Source: Diabrotica undecimpunctata
Lineage: Eukaryota; Arthropoda; Insecta; Coleoptera; Chrysomelidae
DNA length: 64,000 nt
Direction of reading: 5' to 3'
NCBI RefSeq assembly: GCF_040954645.1
Contig: NC_092813.1
Coordinates: forward strand, 20,891,735 to 20,955,734
Below the pieces are notes generated by a model that saw only the letters and a program-made list of their open reading frames with translations, was not told where the DNA came from and did no database searches. Position numbers and translations under genes: made by a program. Of this stretch, positions 55,751-64,000 are shown piece by piece (position 1 is the stretch's first letter; each line of letters opens with the position of its first letter).

Positions 55751-56963
55751 TTTACTCACTAATTTGTTTTTCCGAAGTTTATTATATCATAATTATAATA
55801 CCAACGAAAACGTAAAATTCAAATTAATGCATCTCGAATATGACGAGTGCACCCTGGCGATAATAAAAAATGATGAATGAAAAAAAAAATAAACATTTTT
55901 TCAAGTTAATTACGTAACGGAAACGGTGTAAAATAAAAGAATATAAAAAAAGTTTCTATTTACTAACCAGAGTCTAATATCCATCTTTGACAAGGCGAAG
56001 GATTTTTGTCGGAAATCCGAACATTCTTAATCCATGAATTTTGTATGGTGATAAACCACATTTGTAATAACAACAAATATTTCCGGCCATCTGTAAAAAA
56101 CCATTTATTTATTATGGAAGTAACATTATTTTAATTTAAAATCACTTTTTTCAAATATTATCGAATGTATGTATTATCCGGTAAAATTTATTTCTAAATA
56201 CCTAATTTGTTCATTTCTCATACAATGTTTTTTTATGTTTTAAACACATGTAATTAAAATGTTTTACTTACCTCGGACCAAATTTTCGTAATACACTTCC
56301 AAATAAAATAAAATATTTAAATTCTTTAAACTTATTTAGATATAGGAAGATTTAGAAGCCACAGTACGTTTATGTACAATTTTAGTTGACACAATATTTA
56401 CTAGTTGATAGTAATAACTCTATTTTAATTGAATATCTTAAGTTATTTAAGGTCTGATTTTTGTTACATGTTTATTTGTAAGTAAACCTGTTGCTACTAT
56501 GTCAGTGAAATATTGCAACGCTGGTAAATTTAATTCAGGGGATCAAAAATGGACGTTTAGTTTACTCTTTAACTTTTTCACATAGCACCATCTAGTATAA
56601 TGTATATCAAACAAACAATGGTATATTAAAATCTATTGAGACAGAAAGAGTGGTGACATCTAGTGACTGTCTCAATAGAATCAAACAAATTTATACATTG
56701 CGTTGGCTAACTAGTCCCATTTAAACAATGCCAGTACTATAACGTTTAATATAAGTAAACACAGATAAGTGTACCTAGTAATAAGAATGAAAATGCTTAA
56801 TAATTTTAACTTATATAACCAAATGATAAACAAAGAATAAGCTGTAAATATCCAATATCTGTTGATTAATAATAAAGTTCCAAGAAAATACCAAATCATA
56901 ATCAAAACCGAGCCAAAACAATATTAGTCAAAATGGTAGATTAACTTTCATGGAAAACTTAAG
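55751..56963. other. No gene seen
   Basis: AT-rich. Includes a short inverted phrase tctattgagacag...ctgtctcaataga at about 56633-56681. The left end of the minus-strand Gypsy element, with its LTR if any, should be near 56700-56960, but I could not define it. Confidence 0.4.
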
Positions 56964-57389
56964 TTAATATTCATCTGAGGAAGAGGATGCTATGTCATCT
57001 ACTGTATTATCTGGAAGTAAGTCCTTTATATGAAATTGACCAATTCGTCTATTTGTCGAATTGTCTTTTAATTCATACACTAAAGGAGATATTACTCGAA
57101 CAACAGCAAAGGGAATGTATTTCTGGCAGAACTTAGCATAAATAGCATCACCCTTACTTAACTTTACAAAATTTCGCTTCAATACTCGATCGCCAATAAA
57201 GAATCGCATGTCTTGTTTCCTCAAATTATACTGACTCTGATTTCTAAGGTAAGAAGCTTTCAACTTTTTCCTAATGTGAGCGAAGAGTGGAGGTAAATTT
57301 TGAAGATCATCCATACGATGAAGTTTCTCCGAAACTTGAGAAAGGGTTGCTGAATTCTCAGAAATTAATCCAAAATAATCACCTAACAA
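56964..57389 (-). pseudogene. Gypsy integrase C-terminal domain
   Basis: 141 codons on the minus strand. It reads LKASYLRNQSQYNLRKQD, FFIGDRVLKRNFVKLSKGDA, and IPFAVVRVISPLVYELKDN, the GPY/F-like module after the integrase core, then FHIKDLLPD and an acidic serine-rich end. It tethers integrase to DNA or chromatin in working relatives. No chromodomain is seen. It is joined in another frame to the core at 57383-57733. Confidence 0.85.
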
Positions 57390-57733
57390 AGGAACATGCC
57401 TACAAAAATTAACATAAGCTGGAGAACATTGAGTGACTTTATAAACAGAAGTTCGAATGGCTTGTGAATGCTTCGATTTACACGTTCAGTGTGATTAGCT
57501 TGCGGATGATAAGATGCATTATAGAAAATCTTTTGGATCTTAGATTCATTCAAAAGATCTTTAAAGGCTTTAGAAATGAATTGTGGACCATTGTCACACG
57601 AAACTATTTGCGGAGTACCAAAAAGCAAGAAAACTTTTTCCTCTAAGAATTTTAAAATGGCTGGAGTTAGAAAAGTAGCCTTTCGAAGAGGACAAACTAA
57701 AGGAAATTTGGTGAAGTAGTCTACAACTACCAA
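57383..57733 (-). pseudogene. Gypsy integrase catalytic core
   Basis: The minus strand reads VVVDYFTKFPLVCPL (first D), IVSCDNGPQFISK (second D) and YHPQANHTERVNRSI (E), the D,D,E triad of retroviral-type integrases. The first codons of the core, before VVVDYF, lie in a damaged stretch at 57734-57837. The frame runs out at 57383 with a shift into the C-terminal domain. It would insert the element's DNA; here it is split into pieces. Confidence 0.88.
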
Positions 57734-57837
57734 ACAATACGTATTACCTTAATAACTACGTGAATACGGTCCAATAAGATCGAAAGATATCACTTGCGAA
57801 GACAAATTAATGTTCCTAAATAGCCCATTAATCCAGC

Positions 57838-58723
57838 TTAAGGTAGGTTACTCGAATTGCATGTTGCACAAACTCTACATCTCGAAATGTATTTCTTAAC
57901 TGAGTTGCGCAAACCAGGCCAGTCATGTAGCTCGGCTATCTTACTAAAATTTTTGTAGAAACCAAAGTGACCTGATGTCACATCATCATGAAAGGTTTTC
58001 AACACTTCATCCCTATTGGCTGTTGGGACTACTGTTTTCCAATCAGACATATTCGATAAAGATTCGACAGAACTGATAACATGTTTATAAAGGAGGTTAT
58101 TTTCCACCTTGAAATCAGGATATCTACTAGGTTCTTGGGTGACATTATGAATCATCTTTCGATACCAATTATCTGGAAATAAAGTGGACAGATATAAAAG
58201 ATTGATATCGAACGTTCGTGACAACGCATCTGCAACCACAACTAACACGATTGGCTTTGCGATGCACAATACTATAATCAAAAACAGAAAGCCCACAAAT
58301 CCATCGGGACAAACGCTGTGATAGATTTTTCATGGAATGTAACCATAATAAAGAACTATTATCCGTGATGATAGTGAACTTACGACCTTCAATATAGTAC
58401 CGAAAGGCATCCAGACCATGAATAATTGCAAGAAGTTCTCTTTCTGCGGTGGAATAATTTTTCTGTGCTTTATTAAGCTTTTTGCTGGTATAAGCTATTG
58501 GGTGTTCCGAACCATCCTTTATCTGAAATAGTACACCACTTGAAGCAGTGTTGGAATAATCTGTCATCAGATAAAAATGCTCTTTAAAATTCAGAGACGT
58601 CATGACAGGAGCACTAGTAAGAGCTTCTTTTATACGCCGGAAAGCATCATCGGCTTCTGAAGTCCATATAATAGTTTGGCCTTTTTTCCTATTTTCAAGC
58701 AAATCTGTAAGTGGGGACAACAA
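57838..58723 (-). pseudogene. Gypsy RNase H and integrase zinc domain
   Basis: Two overlapping frames. 58169-58723 has the RNase H: FYLMTDYSNTASSGVLFQ, YSTAERELLAIIHGLDAF and FTIITDNSSLLWLH, with the acidic residues kept, then RLSRWICGLSVFDYSIVH. After a frame change near 58230 comes VVADALSRTF and the integrase HHCC finger: FHDDVTSGHFGFYKN with CRVCATC (57838-58296). This is standard Gypsy order. The catalytic residues remain but the joint is shifted. Confidence 0.88.
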
Positions 58724-59652
58724 CGTAGATTAAGACGGAACAAACCGACGATAATATCCACACATTTCCAATATCCTACGGACTTGGGTGGTAGTCTTAG
58801 GTATAGGAAAGTCCTTAATGGCTGTAACTTTATCAGGATCTGTTCTTAAACCTTTACTATCGACTACATATCCTAAAAATTTAAGACTAGGACGACAAAA
58901 CTAACACTTATCTAAATTAATAGTCAAATTAGCCTTTTTGAGACGTAAAACAACTTATCTAAAATTTCCATATGAAGTGAAAAATCAGGAGTGACAACCA
59001 AAATATCATCCAAATAATAAAAAACATAGGGTTCTTATTGAGGACCAATGACAAAATCCATCAAACGACACACTGTCTGAGAAGCTGAAACAAGACCGAA
59101 AGACATAGTGACAAACTGGAATAATCCTTTCCCACTGACTGCAATACATTATATTTTTTACTTTCCTTACTTAAAGGTATTTGAAGAAAAGCTTAAGATA
59201 GGTCGATAGAAGAAATGTACCTAGCATTCTGGAGTTTACTTAAACTGACATCTATCCGGGGAATAGGATAAGCATCCCGATTTGAAGTAATACTATTCAA
59301 CTTTCGACCATCAAAGCAGACACCATCAAAGCAGACCCTAAAAGATCCTTTGTTTTCTTTGTTAACCACAGCGGACTACAGTAAGAAGACGTGAAAAATT
59401 CAATGATTTTTAACTCTAACATGGAATCGATTTCCTTTCCCAAGTCAACTTGCCATGGCTGAGGAATAAGATACTGATATTGTCTAAAAGGTGTGGTATC
59501 ACCTCATTAGTATAAGATATTTAGGAGGTACGACCTAACTTGTCTTTTGATGAAAGAGATACAAATTTAGGGATCATATTCTCTAATTACCTTTGTTCGG
59601 GACTAAATAAACTAGAAAAGTCCTGAATAGTAATAAGCACACACAGATTAAA
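58724..59652 (-). pseudogene. Gypsy reverse transcriptase, heavily mutated
   Basis: The minus strand shows YISSIDLSXAFLQIPL (stop inside), FQFVTMSFGLVSASQT, the catalytic FYYLDDILVV at about 59010-59035, FLGYVVDSKGLRTDPDK and MCGYYRRFVPS. These are the Gypsy RT palm and thumb motifs in order. At least six stops or frame changes are present, including an in-frame stop just upstream of 58723. Part of the N-terminal fingers (59400-59650) is barely recognisable. Confidence 0.8.
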
Positions 59653-60213
59653 TTAAGAAACAGAAAAATAAAAATTAAAACAATTTAGTGTGCTATTAAA
59701 AGCATTTAAGAAATCGAAACCTGAAATTATAGAATTCTGAACTGAGGGAATAACATAGAATGTAATTTGCTTACATAAATCTTCTACTGTGATTTCAGTT
59801 TCAAATTTGCCTGTAATAAACTGAACTGTACCATCTGCAGTAGATACTTGTAGAGAAGAAATGGGCATAATAGAAATCTCAGCATTTTTCAATAAAGCTA
59901 ATGAATGTGAACCTATCACAGAAATGTTTGAGACACTATCTAAAAGAGCTCAATGAGATTGTACTAAAATCTTAATAGGAAGATAGGGTCTATTATCATT
60001 ATGTTTCTTCACTAATAATGAATTCAAATCAAAACAATCCTTATCTGATTTGGAAGTATCTAGATGATGTGAAGAGTTAAAAGAAGAGGGCCGAGAAGTA
60101 GAAGGAAGGTGAGAAGACCACGATAAAGTTTCTTCTAAACGTTTACACTTCTCCGTAATATCAGCTATACTAATGATCTCTACGAGGGCCAACTGCTGAT
60201 GATAGAATGGCAA
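59653..60213 (-). pseudogene. Gypsy gag C-terminus and protease region
   Basis: Two pieces: 59950-60213, a helix then serine-rich text (SSHLPSTSRPSSFNSSH), and 59653-59919, a retropepsin-like fold (GKFETEITVEDLCKQITFYVIP, ISGFDFLNAFN). Where the active-site DSG/DTG should be, the minus strand reads LLDSVSNISV near 59930, so the glycine is V. A stop (TGA) sits just before it. No Cys knuckle was seen between. Confidence 0.7.
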
Positions 60214-60293
60214 TAGACATTTCAGGATTATCTTAATCTTTGCAGAATCTGTCAGAGGTGTTTCAAGGCGACTACAAATACCTAAAATATTAT

Positions 60294-60689
60294 TTAATTA
60301 TTTATAAACATCGTAACAGACTCGTCTGGCTTCTGTTTACGATTTTTAATTTGATCTAAAAGGTCGTCTTGAAAAGAATAAGGTAGAAAATCAGACTTAA
60401 GTTTCTGAGCTATATCAGACCAATTTGAAAAATTATTGCTGTTATTCATAAACCACGTAAAAGCTGCACCTGAAACCAATTCTGCAGACGCTGCGAAGAG
60501 ATCATCTTCACTCACTCCTCTCGACACACGAAGACATTCCACTCGATCCAAAAAGAAAATGACTTGGTCATATTGACCTTCAACAGAAAATGTATTGCCC
60601 CATTTATGAACCTGAATAGGTTTGGGTTGTAAAAATGCATTTTCCGCTTGGACAGAAGAGATTGGAGTTGATGTTGCTATTAAGCTCAC
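60294..60689 (-). pseudogene. Gypsy gag N-terminus
   Basis: 131 codons from ATG 60689: low-complexity start (LIATSTPISSVQ), then AAFTWFMNNSNNFSNWSDIAQKLKSDFLP and QIKNRKQKPDESVTMFI, the Retrotrans_gag core. It ends in a stop at 60294-60296, and the reading continues in another frame toward 60213. It would build the capsid. Confidence 0.8.
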
Positions 60690-60747
60690 TCGAGAATCAA
60701 GTTCGCCCGCTAGACTTAAGATTCGGACAGAAAAAGAGCGTTGGAAG

Positions 60748-61079
60748 TGTTACGATAAATATTACGGCGTATAAAACTGTAAATATTTTATTACTAATTC
60801 TTTTCTATTTCTAGTAATTTCGGCGCTCAGTTGAAAGACCTGTTTACCTGAATGATGATGAGTCACCCACTATTCGAAATTTCCAGAGGCAGGCCGAATA
60901 AAACCAGCATGGGTGACTTTCTCGGCTCTTCACGTAGATAAATTAGATAATTATTAATGTAATATAAATTAGGTATATTGTGCAAATAAAGACTTTAAAT
61001 AAACTTGTGTAAAGTATTATAAGTGTAGAACCTTTAATAATAAATAAAAACAATAAATTAGATTAATAATAATATTACA
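60748..61079 (+). repeat. Probable 5' LTR of plus-strand Gypsy element
   Basis: A 332-bp segment beginning TGTTACGATA and ending ATTACA (TG...CA). It has a TATA-like ggcgtataaaac near its start and a PBS-like TGGTGTC 5 nt after its end. The partner LTR is outside the window. Confidence 0.65.
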
Positions 61080-61084
61080 ATAAT

Positions 61085-61098
61085 TGGTGTCAAAAGTG
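61085..61098 (+). promoter_or_regulatory. Candidate primer-binding site
   Basis: TGGTGTCAAAAGTG. The TGG start at this distance from the LTR fits a Gypsy PBS for a tRNA 3' end. Confidence 0.65.
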
Positions 61099-61143
61099 AA
61101 TATAAAATAAACTGTAAAAATAACTAGGATTTATAAGCTCACA

Positions 61144-62423
61144 GTGACTAATTTAAGCAGGCATCTCGAGAATAGAGAATTAGCTTCTACCGCAAAAAAG
61201 GCTGAGTTAGTCCAACGACTAAAGAACGCTTTGGAGCAAGATGGTTTAGATCCAGAAACTTATATATTTGAAGACAAACATGCTACTGTTATCTCATCGA
61301 TTTCGAAACTAGAGAACAAAGTTTCTGGTGACATCGCATCATTAGAGAACAAAGTTTCCGGCGATATTTCGAAAGTTTCCGGCGACATCGCATCATTAGA
61401 GACCAAAGCTTCTGACGATATTTCGAATGTTTCTTCGGATGTAGCCAAAGTTTCTGGTGACATCGCATCAATAGAAGACAAAGTTTTTAACGAGATTTCT
61501 TGTCTGGAAAGCAAAGTTTCTACTAACATATCTTTGGAAATATCTAAAGTCATTTCTGATATGTCTGCCCTCGACGCGGTAAAAGGCCAAGTTGCTGCCA
61601 ATATGTTGGCCTTCGAAGAAAAGATATGGAAAGAGATGGAATGGAAGATGGAGGAAACAGAAACAGCAGAGAGAGGAAACAATCCAATTACAGTAGAGAC
61701 AAAAGAAGACGAGACTAAATGTAAGTTGGAAACACGGCCGAAATTTGAAGGAAGTGGAGGTTCTGTTCATGTTAAAGTCCCAACTTTCGATGGAAAATCG
61801 TCATGAAACAACTACATGAAACAGTTCGAATCAGCTGCAAGAGCGAATGAATGGTCTGAAAAAGAAAGGCAGTAAACCTGACTATCGCTCTTCGAGGAGA
61901 TGCCTTAGATGTGCTTCAGACCATAGCTGTAGAGGAGACGGATGATTTCGAACAATTGAAGAAGAGGTTGAATATGCGAGATGGCCACGAACATTTGGAG
62001 CATGTGTATCAGTCTCAGCTTAAAAATCGAAGACAAAAGAAAGATGAGGCTCTTCAAGAATATGAGGTAGATATTGCCAGATTAGTACGACATGCTTATC
62101 CAATAGCTCCCGAAAACATGATGGAGAAGCTGGACGTTCAAACGTTTATTGATGGTCTTCGTGATCATAAAATGCAGAGAACACTGCGATTAGCTCGTCA
62201 CAAGACGCTGGTTGATGTCTTATCCGCCGCCCTAGGATACGAGTCAGCTACACAGGCCTCTGGCGGTTACAGTAAAGTTAGGACTGTAAAAGAGGAAGGA
62301 GATAAAGATAAACTTGACCAGCTCGTTAATATGATGAAAAGTATGACATACAAGAAAACGAAGACCATAAGATGCTGGAATTGTGGCGAAAGAGGACACG
62401 TCGTGAAGATGGTGTATATGTAG
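61144..62423 (+). pseudogene. Gypsy gag with N-terminal SAP-like domain and coiled-coil repeats
   Basis: The frame opens at GTG 61144 with no ATG in reach, so the start seems lost. Residues about 4-40 (LSRHLENRELASTAKKAELVQRL) have the helix-extended loop-helix pattern of a SAP DNA-binding motif. Residues 50-150 are tandem repeats of a KVSGDIASLE-like unit, predicting a long coiled coil. Gag core follows: PTFDGKSS, then a TGA at 61804-61806 where a tryptophan is expected, NNYMKQFESAARANEW, a frame change near 61870, and 61911-62423 with LQEYEVDIARLVRHAYP. A CWNCGERGH knuckle near 62372 lacks its last cysteine because of a small deletion. The protease follows. Confidence 0.8.
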
Positions 62424-62494
62424 ATGGAGAAATAAATGGTAAAAGGCATACGTTGTTGGTGGATACCGGAGCGATTAGAACCATTCTGCTAAAA
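62400..62494 (+). pseudogene. Gypsy protease, first part
   Basis: After the knuckle the plus strand reads VYVDGEINGKRHTLLVDTGAIRTI, with the active-site DTGA of a retropepsin. The frame is then lost near 62490, where a non-LTR fragment begins. It resumes at 63593. Confidence 0.8.
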
Positions 62495-62759
62495 ACTTCA
62501 TAGAAAATCACCCTCTATCTTTCCCTCTAAACGTTGATCAACTTAACATGCTCTTAATGAATATCACGGGGTCAGCAGATCCTATAACCACAATTAAAGA
62601 ATATACCACAGACCTATCAGGTTCGTCCCATATGCTTAGTCAAGTTTATCCTCATTTAAAAGAAAGATCCATAAAACGTAAATTCAGGTTCATAATGAAA
62701 AAAATTCATAATTATATTAACAGTGAGGCATCGGAAGTTAAAAGTGACACATCTCAGTT

Positions 62760-63323
62760 AAGCCAACATTAATTAAAAACATCCCTTGTTGTCTAGTCCT
62801 TTCTGACTCTCTCAGCGCAGTCAAAGCTATGCAAAATGTATACCCTAAACACCCCATTGAGAAAATTATCAGGGCCAAATTATTAAAAGCTCAAGAAAAT
62901 TTCAGAAGAGTCCACTTCCTATGAATACCATCTCATATAGGCATAGAAGGGAATGAAGAAGCAGATACTAGTGCGCGTAACGCTATCACCAGTGACACAT
63001 CAGAAACACAGTGTCGGAGTATCGCAGGCGATCTAAAAGTTTATTTCAAAAATAAGGTGTTAAGTGCGTGGAATCGGGAGTGGAATGACTCTAGTTCGAA
63101 ACTCAGAACCATCAAAAGTAATATTTTTTCATGGAAGTCCACAGCCAGAAGTAGAAGATGCCAAACTATTATTCCACATCTACGACTTGGACACTGTAGG
63201 TATACTCATGCCTGTCTCTTCACAAATAATGAACCTCCAAAATGCGAAACATGCAATACAGTAGACAGTATAAAGCACTTCTTGATAGACTGTCCTAAAT
63301 ACGTAAATCAAAGACAGTCTTAA
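62760..63323 (+). pseudogene. I-like ORF2 C-terminus (RNase H end, zinc motif)
   Basis: From about 62770 the plus strand reads IPCCLVLSDSLSAVKAMQ, RRVHFL, a TGA where W is expected, then IPSHIGIEGNEEADTSARNA: the last two acidic blocks of RNase H. At 63057-63323 come AWNREWNDSSSKLR, IIPHLRLGHCRYTHACL, CETCNTVDSIKHFLIDCPKY, and a stop at 63321-63323. This order is the same as residues 1060-1230 of the intact copy. The preceding 62500-62760 has a short codable stretch (ERSIKRKFRFIMKKIHNYIN) that I could not align, so it may be part of another fragment. Confidence 0.8.
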
Positions 63324-63532
63324 AATTTGCCAAATAACCTAAAAGCACTCCTCAACAAACGTTTAGTTCCGAACAATTTATTAGGTTACTTACAATGTAT
63401 AAATATGTTACACAAAATTTAACTTAATTAATTGTTACAAATGTTTTATTGTTCACAAATTGTAATTAATTGTTACAATGATTGATTATTACAAATGTTA
63501 AATTTAATATTATTACAAATGTTACAGGAATG

Positions 63533-63559
63533 TCGCTAATAACCTTTGGGTGGATGCGA
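63533..63559 (+). other. 3' UTR stem-loop, second copy
   Basis: TCGC (63533-63536) pairs with GCGA (63556-63559) around taataacctttgggtggat. The first pair is T-A, compared with C-G in 47633-47660, so pairing is kept while sequence changes. Confidence 0.6.
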
Positions 63560-63592
63560 CTTTATTTCTTTAAATAAAAAAAAAAAAAAAAA

Positions 63593-64000
63593 GTTATAAA
63601 CAGCCGTAAGAGACTGTTACCAACGAGGTTGCGACTTCGGACCGCTACAGGTGAAAATACCAACATCTATGGAGAAATACAGGTACAATTGGGAATTGGA
63701 GCAGAAAAGTTCGTCCATACTGTTATGGTTGCTGACATCGAAGAGGATGTTATATTAGGAATGGACGTAATGAATATGCATGGATTCCAATTGGATTTTA
63801 AGAATGAGGTAATCAAAGTTGGCAACGAGGAGGTATTTCTTCATTCACATGATGACAACACTGTGCAGGCGGCCATTAAAGAAGATACAGTCGTGCCTGC
63901 GAGAAGCGAAACGATCATAGTAGCGTGGCTACAGGGAATTGTGGATGAAGGGACACCTGTTATGATGGAGCCTTGGAACCATGACGACGAGGTTGGCCGT
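63593..64000 (+). pseudogene. Gypsy protease, second part, running off the window
   Basis: Directly after the A-rich tail, the plus strand reads INSRKRLLPTRLRLRTATGENTNIYG, then VMVADIEEDVILGMDVMNMHGF, the C-terminal half of a Gypsy retropepsin (the ILGMD motif), then the linker toward RT (SETIIVAWLQGIVDEG). The frame stays open to position 64000. It belongs with 62400-62494. Confidence 0.8.

Larger units (their letters stand above)
56964..60689 (-). mobile_element. Gypsy-family LTR retrotransposon, decayed, minus strand
   Basis: Gag, protease, RT, RNase H and integrase occur in Gypsy (Metaviridae) order on the minus strand, with many lesions. No LTRs were found; only ~58 bp separate its gag start from the LTR of the next element, so its 5' LTR is missing or displaced. 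Confidence 0.88.
62495..63592 (+). mobile_element. 5'-truncated I-like insertion in the Gypsy protease
   Basis: About 1.1 kb. Its 3' half codes for the end of RNase H (LSDSLSAVKAM, IPSHIGIEGNEEADTSARNA with one stop in place of tryptophan near 62922) and a C-terminal CETC...KHFLIDC zinc cluster. It ends with a 3' UTR and an A-rich tail like those of the intact I-like element. A TSD was not identified. Confidence 0.8.

Overview
The window is eukaryotic, AT-rich, gene-poor DNA made almost wholly of transposable elements (TEs) in different states of decay. The mix (I-, Jockey- and RTE-like non-LTR retrotransposons, BEL/Pao and Gypsy LTR elements, Penelope-like (PLE) remnants with hammerhead-like motifs, piggyBac, a Tc1/mariner relative with DD82E spacing, a SWIM-bearing DDE_Tnp_4 transposon, MITEs, long (TA)n arrays) points to an arthropod, most likely an insect with a large TE-rich genome. 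A beetle is a guess. I found no convincing host gene, tRNA or rRNA.

Layout. 1-3.6 kb: an I-like ORF2 whose RNase H domain is split by a 1.8 kb Jockey-like insertion flanked by a 12-bp target-site duplication (TSD). 3.7-4.3 kb: a MITE with 23-bp terminal inverted repeats (TIRs) and TA flanks. 5.2-6.6 kb: a broken DD82E (Sailor-like) transposase. 6.7-7.1 kb: foldback repeats with hammerhead-like cores. 7.3-14.3 kb: a minus-strand non-LTR RT cut in two by a 5.7 kb DNA transposon with ~750-bp TIRs. 14.3-18.1 kb: non-coding repeats, a candidate LTR/PPT junction, and a PLE 3' end with a hammerhead motif and a (TA)n array. 18.6-22.4 kb: a two-ORF RTE-like element with five lesions. 22.4-25.5 kb: palindromes, including one with ~300-bp arms, and (TA)n arrays. 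25.5-32.4 kb: a young, almost complete BEL/Pao element (LTRs ~99.5% alike) in a (TA)n array.

33.8-36.3 kb: RT relics. 36.5-38.9 kb: a piggyBac element with TIRs and TTAA-type flanks. 39.5-41.8 kb: more RT relics and short perfect palindromes. 42.2-47.7 kb: an apparently intact I-like element with both ORFs open, an A-rich tail and a 13-bp TSD. 48.3-52.9 kb: a PLE RT fragment with an inverted 5' end and a decayed minus-strand I-like element. 53.4-55.8 kb: non-coding direct and inverted repeats. 57-60.7 kb: a decayed minus-strand Gypsy element. 60.7-64 kb: a plus-strand Gypsy element (LTR, PBS, SAP-domain Gag, protease) interrupted by a 5'-truncated I-like insertion and running off the window.

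The genes do not form a pathway; each set serves its own element's transposition. The signals most worth following are: (a) three hammerhead-like modules of shared layout at repeat ends; (b) recurrent perfect palindromes with tiny loops, several at TE breakpoints; (c) a 3' stem-loop with a compensatory change shared by two I-like elements; (d) the intact I-like element and the young BEL element as possible recent or active mobile DNA.
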